DNA of 64,000 bases, from NCBI GenBank assembly GCA_039881045.1, contig JAYWVB010000002.1, positions 62,001-126,000 of the forward strand. Reading direction: 5' to 3'. Shown in pieces: positions 52,134 to 62,063 of the stretch. Source of the stretch: Chaetomium olivaceum. Its lineage: Eukaryota > Ascomycota > Sordariomycetes > Sordariales > Chaetomiaceae. How positions within the stretch are numbered: position 1 is the stretch's first letter; each line of letters begins with the position of its first letter. The notes beneath the pieces were generated by a model. It was not told where the DNA came from and made no database searches. It saw only the letters and a program-made list of their open reading frames with translations. A program made the translations under genes and the position numbers.

Positions 52134-54014
52134 TTTGAAAAAGTGTGGTGTTGGTTTTGTTGGAAAGGTGTTGGTTGTTTGTGGATGTGAGTGTGAAGAG
52201 AGGCTTGATGATCAAAAGTCCTGGCTCTCTGGAGGGGATGTCCTGGGGTACTTATACCTTTTTCGAAGCAACGATTCTGTCTCTGAGACTTTGCTTCGTC
52301 TTCGTCCATGTTGTCATGCAGTCTATTCTCTTCTGACGCCAATCTATCACCGACTCATCGCGGATCAAAGCCACTGAATCCTTCTCGTGGCATGTCCATC
52401 ACCGAAACGCCCAGGCAGGAGAAGACGGCCTCACCTTCCAGGTTCCACCTAGTCGAAATGTGCACCAGAGCACGATGATTGATTGGTATCACGTAAGTCA
52501 AGATCGACTGGTGAGTGCATACTGTGTAAGCCGTTGGGCAGCCCACTCGCAGACACAGCCCTCGATTAGGTTCCATGCCCCGACCAGCAATGGAGACTAG
52601 CCAGCCTATAGCTCTGCAGCCCCTGACTGAACCATGTTCAGTCCTGGGAATCAAATAGTGGATAGCCACGCATACCTATTGGCCCCTGGGCACTCTACGA
52701 AGAGTCTTTGCAGGCCAGATCACAACATATCATACAGCGAATCAGAAGTCTCCAATTAAAGGGACAGTCACATTGCCGAATATTATACTTGTTAATACCT
52801 AAACTGGCTACACGGGCTCACTCGTTTCCGGTCTGCGCCATTTTAACATTGTGGAGACGGGGAGGTCGGAAAAAAATCGAAAACAGTTGCTTCTCCCTAC
52901 CAATTCGACTGGTTGGAACCAGTTGCATTGGCTTAGTCTCGTCTGACTTTGATATTACATCACTAGCTCTTGATACCCAATTCCCCCGTGGTGATTTGAC
53001 TTTCTTTTGCATACCTAACTGACGTTGGTCAAGTTTCTGAAGCGGTATTCTCCGAGGAGGACGGATTCAGAGGAGCGTCCTGTCCAGTCTCCCAGGTACC
53101 GAGGCAATTTACCACAGCATGATGGCGTGGTCACCGGGCTCACCGCCGGCGTTTCTCAGTAGTTAATACTGAATCACGTAACACGCTTCCTGTGGAGCCC
53201 TGCGACTCTTGAGTCACGCGACGATCTCTACCGGAAAGCCTCCCCGTGTTTGTGGCAGCGGACGGGTCGGGAGGCGTCTGCAGTAGTGCTGACAGGATTC
53301 ACCCGATGCAGCAACTGCCCAGCTTCTCAGGAAGCACAGAACCACAACCGCGCTTTCCGTTGTGTAAAGATGACATGTTTGAGCAGGCGATATTGTGATG
53401 ATCTTTCTACACAGTGCATTGACTTTGAGTTTCTAATTAGCAACTGAAGCGCTTACCGGGACACCGAGAATCATTCTCTTTCATGTCACATATGAATGCA
53501 GTGATCAGCCTCAGCTTTACTTGGAATGGAACAAGACAGTTGAGACGATCTCCCCAGTTATTCCCGCCACTGGCTACAACATTTGTGCATGTCTTTTAAT
53601 ATCATGTCCACCGTTTGCCGTCACAATGCCTTCGGCCTTCGGGCCAGCAGAATGAACTCTTCGTCTCTCTCATTAAACAATGCCCACTAAACTTCCCATT
53701 GCAGAACCATGTCCGAGAACCTCACCTACGTACGTACGTAATTTGAATAATTTAACCCATATGAAGTGCGTGGACAGTCGGGGTTGTCGGCGAGTTCCAG
53801 GTACCAATCCACCACTTGTATCCTCGTACAAAGAACCAATAATACAGGTGCGTGCTAATCATTACTATACCCGTTGTTCTGACGCAAGCTGTGTTTATTT
53901 CCTCGAGCCAACACAGCAAAGGAGTTCACAACTTCACGGATACGGTCGGGTACGGAGACCTCTGATCCTATCATCCATGGATAGCCGCGGCAATCGCCAA
54001 TTCGAGCTTGACGA
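52134..54014. other. 1.9-kb intergenic region, no gene seen
   Basis: Upstream of the cysteine-rich protein and downstream of the carboxylesterase. AT content is higher than in the coding parts. Short ORFs only, and no transposon remnant or tRNA was recognised. Confidence 0.5.
52251..52256 (-). promoter_or_regulatory. TATA-like element
   Basis: TATAAG on the minus strand, about 120 bp upstream of the cysteine-rich protein ATG. Confidence 0.4.
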
Positions 54015-55550
54015 TCAACTCAGCCCTAGCGCCTGACATTCCTTCTCCATCTCCGCGGTGTCCATCAACCGCGCGGGCACCCCGTTCCCAAACTCCACCA
54101 CCCTCCCTCCATCCACCTCATTCCACTTATCCCACCCATCCACCACCGTCATTCTCTCCCCGGCCGTCGCCACAAACTCCACCCACGCATCCTGCATCGC
54201 CCGGCTGGTCGCCCACTCCAACTCACTCGACTCCCCCCTAAACAGCCCATGCGTCCCAAAGACCAGCGGCATCTCTGCGCCATGGTACGCGCCCATCCAC
54301 GGCTTGGGACTAACGTTCGTGAAATTCCCCGAGTACACAAACCGATACACGGGCACCTCGCCCTGGTGCGCCACGATCCGCGCCCGCGCCGCCTTGTAGC
54401 TCGGACAAAAGAAGAACACGGCCGTCATCTCGTCGGCAAGGGCCTGGTTGACCGTATCCGGGTGGTACGGCGCGAACGACACGCCCTCCTGCGCGTTGCT
54501 GCCGATGAGCGCGGGCAGCCGCGCGATCTGCCCCGCCTGCGCGAGCGCGCTGTAGTCGGCGAAGACGTTCGTGCCGTCGACGGAGGCGGAGAAGAACACG
54601 GGCGGGGTGTTGCCCGCGTCGGTGTACCCCTCGATGAAAGAGTTGATGTCGGCGGCGGGAACTCTGCGCATGCAGGCGAGTTCGTCGGTGGGGGAGAGGT
54701 TGCCGCCGCAGCCGAGCTGGGAGGCCACGTAGGTGAAGTTGGAGTGGGTGGGGTCGTAGCTGAGGATGTCGATGAACTCGTTGCCGGAGTTGAGGATCAC
54801 GCTGTTGGCGATGGGGTCGGTGCGGTACACGTAGCTGTAGTAGGCAATGATGACGGCGCCGGAGCTCTCGCCCCAGAGGCCGATGCGTGTCGGGTCGCCG
54901 CCGAAGGACGCAATGTTGTCACGCACCCATTCGATGGCGAGGCGCGCGTCGAGGAGGCCGGGGTTTTGTTGGTCGGCGGGCAGGCCGGCGGCGTTGGTGT
55001 AGCCGAAGATGTTGTCCCGGTGGTTGAACGAGACAACGATGTGCCCTTGGGTCCGTTGAATCCATTCCGCCGGGATAAGGTAAGGGGAGTTGGTGCCACC
55101 CACGGTAAAGGCTCCTCCGTAAAAGAAGATGATGACTGGGAGGTCCTTCTTCGCCTTGCCACGAGGCGCCCAGATGCTGAGGGTGAGGCAGTCCTCGCTG
55201 ATGGGACCAGTGGACATGTTCAAACCACCAAGGTTGTACTCAAGGACCTCGTGGGTCTGGATATTGGGGACCTTGTTGGCGTACTGCATGCAGCTGGGGG
55301 TCATCTCCTTTGCCTCCAACTCCTTGAACGGTAGCGCCGGCTGAGGTGGCGCAAACCGCAGGTCGCCCACGGGTGGTCGCGCATAGGGGATGCCGAGGAA
55401 CTGACGAACATCAGGCGTGGCGTCGTCGAATGTACCATGGATCACGCCCCCTTTCGTCTTGACGGTGAGGTCTCCATCACACGCGCGCGCGTCTACTACC
55501 GCGTGTCCAAAAATGGCCGCGGTAAGAAGGGCTACTAAGTCAAATCTCAT
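54015..55550 (-). CDS. Secreted type-B carboxylesterase/lipase
   Basis: 511 residues from MRFDLVALLTAAIFGHAVVDA (signal peptide); a Met 14 codons upstream lacks this quality. Alpha/beta-hydrolase of the carboxylesterase type B family: FLGIPYARPPVGDLRF, SEDCLTLSIWAPRG, oxyanion-hole YGGAF, GDPTRIGLWGESSGA (nucleophile Ser about 229), an acidic partner probably in SNAQEGVSF, and catalytic His in GAYHGAEMPLVFG. It hydrolyses carboxylic esters; actual substrates vary widely (lipids, sterol esters, xenobiotics). The enzyme is complete, single-exon and about the usual size (500-560). N-glycosylation sites (NMS, NFT) fit secretion. Confidence 0.9.
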   Translation of the reverse strand: MRFDLVALLTAAIFGHAVVDARACDGDLTVKTKGGVIHGTFDDATPDVRQFLGIPYARPPVGDLRFAPPQPALPFKELEAKEMTPSCMQYANKVPNIQTHEVLEYNLGGLNMSTGPISEDCLTLSIWAPRGKAKKDLPVIIFFYGGAFTVGGTNSPYLIPAEWIQRTQGHIVVSFNHRDNIFGYTNAAGLPADQQNPGLLDARLAIEWVRDNIASFGGDPTRIGLWGESSGAVIIAYYSYVYRTDPIANSVILNSGNEFIDILSYDPTHSNFTYVASQLGCGGNLSPTDELACMRRVPAADINSFIEGYTDAGNTPPVFFSASVDGTNVFADYSALAQAGQIARLPALIGSNAQEGVSFAPYHPDTVNQALADEMTAVFFFCPSYKAARARIVAHQGEVPVYRFVYSGNFTNVSPKPWMGAYHGAEMPLVFGTHGLFRGESSELEWATSRAMQDAWVEFVATAGERMTVVDGWDKWNEVDGGRVVEFGNGVPARLMDTAEMEKECQALGLS

Positions 55551-55989
55551 GCTGTGCGACAGTGCGAGCGTACTGTTAGAGAGGCTTAACAAGTACCGTC
55601 GATGATGCTGACCTCCCTTACCAAATCAAACCCAAAACTCATCTGCAAGAGTTTTATACCACCTCATAGTTTTCCGGCCGCCCCGGAGCGCCATGGCCGT
55701 GATCAGGGCCATCTGCGCACATTTGAGGCGGTTAATTAAGCTAATTTCTACTCTTCCGCAGTTCTTGGAGTCGCTCAGACTGGCGGGCTCGGACTTAATA
55801 GCGGTGGGTATGGAATAATGCACCAATGGCGAAAGATCCGGGTGACATCGGCGGTTTCGGTCGCCGCGACAGACTTGGCGGTCGCAGTTAGGGCCACATG
55901 CACGTGGTAGAAGCCTTTGGAATTCGTTTTACCAAGGTTCTGGGTCAGAATATACCTCGAAGCTCCGATCACACTTCGGAGTTCCATTC
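55551..55989. other. Intergenic upstream of the carboxylesterase
   Basis: Includes the esterase promoter and the 3' flank of the Kelch gene. No gene seen. Confidence 0.6.
55652..55658 (-). promoter_or_regulatory. TATA box candidate
   Basis: TATAAAA on the minus strand, about 103 bp upstream of the carboxylesterase ATG. Confidence 0.5.
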
Positions 55990-57472
55990 TCACTCCCAGC
56001 GATCATTATCCGCATACCCGTGCGCCAGTCTCAATACCCACCCATCGCCTTCCTCTTCTCCCTTTGCATTCACTCCTCCCCATAGAACAATTCCTTGCCC
56101 GTCCAAGCACGAATCCGCGGCAAACAGTCCTCTCGGACCAGGATGCATCTTCCCTTCTCCTGTGATCTGCTCGGTGGGCACGATCTCAGCCTCCGCCCAC
56201 CTGAACTCCCCGGATTCCATGCGAGGCAGCTTCTCCCGGATTTTGTCCTTGATCGCAGCCGCGGTCCGCCCATGCGCCGGGAGTTGCAATGTCCATATAT
56301 CTGCGAAGTACTCTTTCGCGGCCCCCTCTCCCTCTGAGCATCCAAACAGGTACACAAGGTACTCCCGGCCGTGCCCCGTACTCAACGGCACCAGCGCACC
56401 GCCCGCCCTGGGCTTGGGCCCCGGAGCAAGCGGATTAGCCGGGAAGCTGACACTTTCCCACACTAACCCGTCGGGCCTCGCCCTCTCCGTTGCCGATTCC
56501 TTCATATCGAGGTAGTGTACCACGCCGCCCAACCCAGCATCACCATCCCGGTCGCGCGAGATGATATACACCCTCCCATCGGCATACGCAGCGGCCAACG
56601 GCGTCGCGGGCATGCTCGGCAGCTCAGTCCAGACCATCGAATGCAAATCGTACATCCATGCCTCCCGCCCAACCCCTGCCCCACCATCACCGCCACCACC
56701 CTCCACTCCCTCTTCCACAGCCCGGCCCCCAACAACCGCCAAAAACCCCTGCGCCCCATCCCCCACCATCCAATGCCCCGCCCTATCCCTCATCCCCACC
56801 CCCAGCTGCGAATCCCCCCTCAACTTCCCCCACCGCAGCCCCTCGCAGTCCCACTGCCAGATACACCCGCCCTCCTTCACGGGCTTCCCGTCCGCGCCAA
56901 ACCCGCCATGCACCAGCACATACCGGTCGCCCCACGCACAGGCGGCATGGCCCGCGCGCGGGGCGGGGACGAGCGTCTCGCCGGTGGCTTCGTCCTGCAG
57001 CGAGAAGGGCGGGTAGCAGGTGTAGGCGGTGCCGTAATCCGCGCCGTCGGATGTGGTGCTGTCCTCGGTGGCGGGTGCGGGTGCTGCCGCGACGCTAGCG
57101 GGGTCGGTTGCGGTGGGTGCGGAGGGGAGGGTGATGGTGTGGATGGCGGGCGGGCAGAGGGTGCGGGAGGGGTCGCGGCCGCCGAAGATGTAGGCTTTGT
57201 TGCGGAGGACGGTGAGGGTGTGGTGCGCGCGGGAGAGGGCGGGGTGGCTGCGGTGATGGGGGGGTTGGTTAGTTGGTTGGACTAGGAAGGAGAGGGGAGA
57301 AGGTAAGGGGGGGCATGGCATACGGTGAGCCTTCTGGGGCTGGGTTTGGGAGGTGGGTGAGGGCGATCTTGAGAGGGAGAGTCGGCGCGGCGATGGCGAC
57401 GGCGGCTGCTGCTTCGACGCCTGTTGCCACGACTTGTTCGGCTGCGATTGCCGCGGCTGCTATTTCTGCCAT
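55990..57472 (-). CDS. Kelch-repeat protein
   Basis: Two exons: 57472-57324 and 57247-55990 (76-nt intron, GTATGC...CGCAG); 468 residues. The N-terminus is Ala/Ile-rich without a clear cleavage site (MAEIAAAAIAAEQ). The body contains about six Kelch-type strands with the paired Gly (YIFGGRD, VLVHGGFG, LAVVGGR, VYIISRD, YLFGCSEG, IVLWGGVN), expected to form a beta-propeller. The closest general parallel is fungal Kelch proteins used as protein-interaction scaffolds; no extra catalytic domain is seen. Gly/Ala-rich inserts (EEGVEGGGGDGG) separate blades. Confidence 0.8.
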
Positions 57473-58725
57473 TGTTGGTTTGTTCTCTGACTCGGAATCT
57501 TGGGAGTTGAGATAGGTTGGGTACTAAAAAGAAATGTAGACAGCCCTTGTTTAAGTTCGTTGAACTCGATAAAAGCAATCAGTTGTGAGACTTGCAAGTT
57601 GAAGGTCGGATGGGATGATGACGTCAGGGCAGGACAGCCGCAACCAGCCCTACTAATAGGTGGGGCCAAGTTCCTGGGACTCGAAAAATGGCACTGGCAA
57701 GCTTCCTTCCAGTTTTTGCATGGAAGTCGCGCCGGCATCTACGCGGCTGCGTGCTGCAGCTGCTGCCCCCAGTTCATCCAATCCAAAATCACCACCGGAA
57801 ACACCAGCACTCACGTCCCTTTCTCTTCAACTTTCACGAACCGGTTGTGTTGTATTCTCGAACCGGCTATTTTCAGGATCAGGCTAGGCCCGATTAGGCC
57901 AATTCCTTCTGGTTCATCAAGTCAAAACTCAACTTTCATGCTCAATTCCAAGCCGACTCGATTCAGACCATCTCTCCCGAAAACGCTAAAAACATCTTGT
58001 TCAATGGAACCCCTGGCGAGTAACCGTATAGACGACCGCTTAGGAACCGTAAATAGTTAGTTACCGCTCGTCGTTCACCCCGCCCCCTCAGCATTCAAGT
58101 GGCGCAGACGGGAAACCCGCATTTTAAGCTTTAAGGTGTTCCTGTGCCGGCGCGATGAAGGTTCGGGATTCCGAGCCCGACAATTGAAGCAAAATCTTTC
58201 ATTTCCTATCCAAGGCCGGCATTTTCGTCCGACCTTCGTGCTGACAGATCTGTGCATATCGACTGCGGCAACCAAGTTCCCTGTCGCATGGGCTGAGCTC
58301 GTCAGATGGTTCCAAATGTGGGCTGCCCTTTCAGCGCTAGACACGGGGGCACAGGCACCAAGATTTCCAGCCCCGGTCGTCTCTTGCGAAGCCAATCAAG
58401 CCTCACTATGTTCCAGGATGGGGGGGCTCAGGGACGTTGCCAAGTCTGACACCCCAGTTCGCCCTACTGGGCTCAGCGCCCGCCATGTGGCTCAGGCAGC
58501 AACCACAAACCGACTGATTGGTCCTGTCGCGAGCGATCACGAAGAATCCCAAAAGCCTAACAGGGGACGGGGAATTCTGATGACAACCCACACACCATTT
58601 ATTAGAGCGCGCCAGCCCGTCGTCGGGGTGGGCGTCTGGCCATTCGATATCTCGACATTTCAACACCTCCGCCCGCGGCTTGAACTTCAAACACCCTCAG
58701 ATACCACTCTCGACATCCAGCAATC
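57473..58725. other. Divergent intergenic region
   Basis: 1.25 kb between the Kelch gene (minus) and the four-TM gene (plus). The plus strand is open for about 200 codons at 58136-58768, but that frame has no recognisable domain and runs across the next gene's ATG in another frame, so it is not called. Confidence 0.5.
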
Positions 58726-59575
58726 ATGTCTCGCGCGTACATTGTCGGCGACTCGTCGCCATTCCTGAAGCGGGTTTTGATCCCGTTCTGGGTTATTCGC
58801 ATCCTCATCATGCTTGTCCAAATCGCCCTGTACGTACTGGTCATTACCGGTCTCAGCGTATTCAAGGACGACATTGAGCGGCTCTACGATGAGTACCACA
58901 CGACCCTCCAATACGATGCTGTTCTGGCGGTATCCTGCGTCATCATGGCCATCATCTTCCTCTGCCTGATCCTCGACATTGTGTGCATCATCATGCGCGC
59001 CAGGCGGAGGTTGACCCCGCCATTCTTCCTCGGCGTCAACATCACCCAGAGCACTTTCTACATCGTCAACTTCGGCCTGACAATGGCCGGTCCCCGCAAT
59101 GGCGTCCTCTCCATCGTAATCGGCGTGCTCATCCTGTAAGCCCAGCACCCCATGCGTCTCCTCCCCACCCATCCAAACGCCCCCCAACTAACAAACCTTC
59201 CCCCCACTCAGCCTCTCCTTCCTCGGACTCCTAATCTACGCCTCGGTCGTGTACCACCAATACCGCACGGGCTCGCTCCGCGGAGGCGCGTACGTCCAGG
59301 CCAACAACCCGGAGGTGCACAAGCTCGTCTCCGACACGGGCTACCCGGGCGTGTCCAACATCCCGGCCCCGCCGCAGCACATGTACGGCCACGAGCAGGG
59401 CCACACCACGACCACCACCGACAACAAGACGACGGCCTACTATGACCAGCAGGCCATCGCCGAGACCAACGCCTACAGCGGCGGCAGCTACCCGTCTACC
59501 CCGGCGCTGGCGCACGAATCCCAGCAGCAGCAGCAGCAGCAGGGGTATGAGATGCATCGGCGCTCGCCTGTTTGA
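58726..59575 (+). CDS. Four-TM membrane protein with Gln/His-rich cytosolic tail
   Basis: Two exons: 58726-59135 and 59212-59575 (76-nt intron, GTAAGC...CTCAG); 257 residues. Four hydrophobic segments: LIPFWVIRILIMLVQIALYVLVI, AVLAVSCVIMAIIFLCLILDIVCIIM, FFLGVNITQSTFYIVNFGLTM and LSIVIGVLILLSFLGLLIYASVV. A polar tail of about 110 residues ends with a polyglutamine run (59522-59542). The arrangement of four helices with short loops and a long C-terminal tail resembles fungal MARVEL-like proteins, but no signature was confirmed. The frame is intact. Confidence 0.72.
59522..59542 (+). repeat. (CAG)7 polyglutamine tract
   Basis: A pure CAG repeat encoding seven Gln in the tail of the four-TM protein; likely length-variable between strains. 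Confidence 0.85.
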
Positions 59576-60358
59576 GCGGTCGTTGATGTTGTTGTTTCTG
59601 GGAGGTGGTGGGCGGTTTTGTCGTTGTTGAAAATGGTGTTGTGGAAGGGAGGGTTGAAAACTGCATTGCATGGCGCGGTTCCATTTTGTGTGTCAGTTGC
59701 TGGCTTTTCGATTAGTTGGGTAGGCAAGGCGTCTGGCGCTTGCGGTTCGCATGATAGAGGCGATAGAATCGGATGTCGATGTGAGACGTGATTCTTTACA
59801 TAGCTTGTGATATCCGCTCCGTTCTGCCGCCCCCCCTCGCATAGGCCCTATGCATTTCTACAGGGAACGCTCCATTGATTTCAGAACATGGGTTAAACAG
59901 CCAACCGTAACTGCGGATGTCGACCACGGAAACTCGACAGTGAACGAAACGAAAGCCATCCGGGGATCCAACCGAAGTATTTTTTGTCCGATCTTTTTCC
60001 TATCTTTTTTTTTTTTTTTGCTTTTCTTATCCTTTTTTTGGGATTTCTTTCATTCGCTTCACGATGATTTCTTTTTCTCTCTTTTTGTTGATTTCTTGTT
60101 TTGCCTCCGAGTTCATGTTTCTTTCTTTCTTTTTTCCTTGTCTGTCCGCGGGTATCGTTTCTTTTTTCTCGATTAGTTGCTTTTTTCTTCTGATTCCAGC
60201 CGGAGGTCGCCAGGATCGCTACTGACTAATCTGGTTCGCTGGTCTCGCTGGGACGGATACTTCCGGTAGTTGCTGCACATCTCAATTCTGTCAAGGCCGA
60301 CACCGCCAACGCCCGCTTCCTCGCGGTACTCGCTGGCAGCAACGATTTGCAATTCAGA
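59576..60358. other. Intergenic with a long pyrimidine-rich tract
   Basis: From about 59978 to 60180 the plus strand is strongly T/C-rich (TTTTTT runs, TTTCTTTC) and short of purines. It precedes the next gene and may act as a nucleosome-depleted promoter tract. No gene was recognised. Confidence 0.6.
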
Positions 60359-61355
60359 ATGTCCAAAAAGAATCGTACGACCAGTCACAAGGCTCAAGAA
60401 GTCATCGATGCAGCACTTTCACGCCATCCACCACAAACTCCCATTACTAAGACCAACATCGCTCACGCCCGTAGATTTATTGCATTCGTGTTCAACGCTG
60501 TCGACCATGGTCCGGACTACCCCGGAGACGCACAGAAACGACGCGCTTGTCAACAGTTAGACCCCACAACGCTTGCTGCTCTTAGTGTACTCCTTCGCCT
60601 GAGGGATATCCGGGCTTGCGGCATCCCCGTTATCGAAGCGATTTGCACCAAAGCCCCGAGTTTCATCCCCGGGACATGTTGGTACAACAACGTGGAGTTG
60701 TGGAAGGCCTTTCTCGGTGTCGCTAGCAGCAGCGATGAGTATCACAAGTTTCGCGGGGGTACAAACTACAAAGTCTCAATTACTAAACCAAGGTGTCGCT
60801 AACAAAGACCTAGTCGCCGTTGATGTGCTTTTGCAGCGGCCAGTCCTTCGACATCCCGCCGCGGCACCGCTTCTATCTGATGCTGTACCGGAGCATGAGC
60901 ATGTAGCGGAGTCCGTTGATGTGCCTTTGCAGCGGCCAACCCCTCGACATCCCGCTGCGGCACCGTTTCTATCTGATGTGCGTACCGATATGACCACCAA
61001 TGCTGGTGAGAATGATGATATACCGGAATCCGAACCTGTAGCGAGCTTTACGTGCCCTTCTTGCGACTCGCGGCTGCTTGTAGTAAAGGGACCAGCCCAT
61101 CAGCAGAATACAGAAACAAGCAATGTGCATGGTAAGTTTGCTTGATACCCTTTGTCTCCTAGAAATGAATGTTGTTAATGCATTCGTATTAATCTGCCAG
61201 TTCCCGGAATGCGACGTATCCCCGCAAATGATACCCCGCCCAACGAAGGGGATCCCCCGCCTTTGCAGCGGCGACAGCAGCGCAACCTTGTGATCCGGCC
61301 GAGACCCACGCCAGTACCGCTCCTGCGGAACCCCAAATGGCTCTCCCTGGACTAG
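60359..61355 (+). CDS. Unrecognised protein with a 32-residue repeat; model uncertain
   Basis: Proposed from MSKKNRTTSHKAQEV (60359) to a stop at 61353-61355. An intron at 61132-61200 (GTAAGT...TGCCAG) joins NVH to PGMRRIPANDTPP cleanly. Between about 60730 and 60800 the frame must move by one base (insertion, double deletion, or an unrecognised intron). The N-terminal half is helical (FIAFVFNAVDHGPDYPG, AALSVLLRLRDIRACG). Two tandem 96-bp units follow (VDV.LQRP...RHPAAAP.LSD), then a CPSCDSRLLVV mini zinc-finger-like motif and a Pro/Arg-rich end with another LQRR. No family was recognised. Expression and the exact structure are open. Confidence 0.5.
60819..60978 (+). repeat. Two imperfect 64-bp repeats, period 96 bp
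   Basis: 60819-60882 and 60915-60978 share GTTGATGTGC(T/C)TTTGCAGCGGCCA and most of the following bases. The 96-bp period keeps the frame, giving two 32-residue units. Confidence 0.8.
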
Positions 61356-62063
61356 CAGTCATGCTGAACCATGTGGTATCCGGAGAGGAAACAAACGGTC
61401 GGTAGGTCTGCTTATGCAATTTTTACGCTCAAAATTGACACAGCCAGGTGATTTGTCTCTTGCCTGTCAAGAGCCCGTCTCAACTCTATCGGACAACCCG
61501 AGTTACAGAGGAGAGTTGCATCTCGGCCAATACAGCAGCAAAAACTTTGAGAACACCAACATTTAATCACCAGGGCTTTCAGTTTTTAATCTCTGTTTCT
61601 GAGTCGTGGTTCTACTCGAGCAGAGTTTTGTGTGCCCGAATCCACGGGCCTATCATTATTCGTGTGGACAATGCATTTCGTCGGAACCCCGATTGGGTAT
61701 TTTCGGAACAGGAGGTCAACTTTACTGGCTGAAAAACGGACACGCATCTGACGAGCGAGCCCTGATTGCGCGGTGCCCAACTTGGCCGTGTTTTGGTGGT
61801 GTTGGGAACTGGGTTTGTGTACGGACAGCGACATTGCTCTAACAAATCGCATTACCTGTTGCTATTGGAGTCCATTTCTGCCACGTAAATCCCGAAATCT
61901 TAGGGCATCGTCGACAGCGGTTGCTTGGAACTTTGAGTCGAACCGAAACCACATACAAGGCATACTTTTCTTGTTCCATGCTCTCTGCGAGTGCGTGGTG
62001 GGGACAACATGGTTCCCTAGTTCCTTATTCCCATCTCAGCTCCAACTTGAAATCTAACAGGCC
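61356..62063. other. Intergenic, no gene seen
   Basis: Between two plus-strand genes. Short ORFs on both strands without recognisable domains. Confidence 0.5.

Noticed and set aside
54249..55334. 361-codon plus-strand ORF opposite the carboxylesterase
   Set aside because: It is the antisense shadow of a conserved enzyme with GC-rich third positions. It has no recognisable domain and is Arg/Val/Gly-rich as expected of such shadows.
58136..58768. 210-codon ORF upstream of the four-TM gene
   Set aside because: No domain, odd composition, and it overlaps the start of the real gene in another frame.
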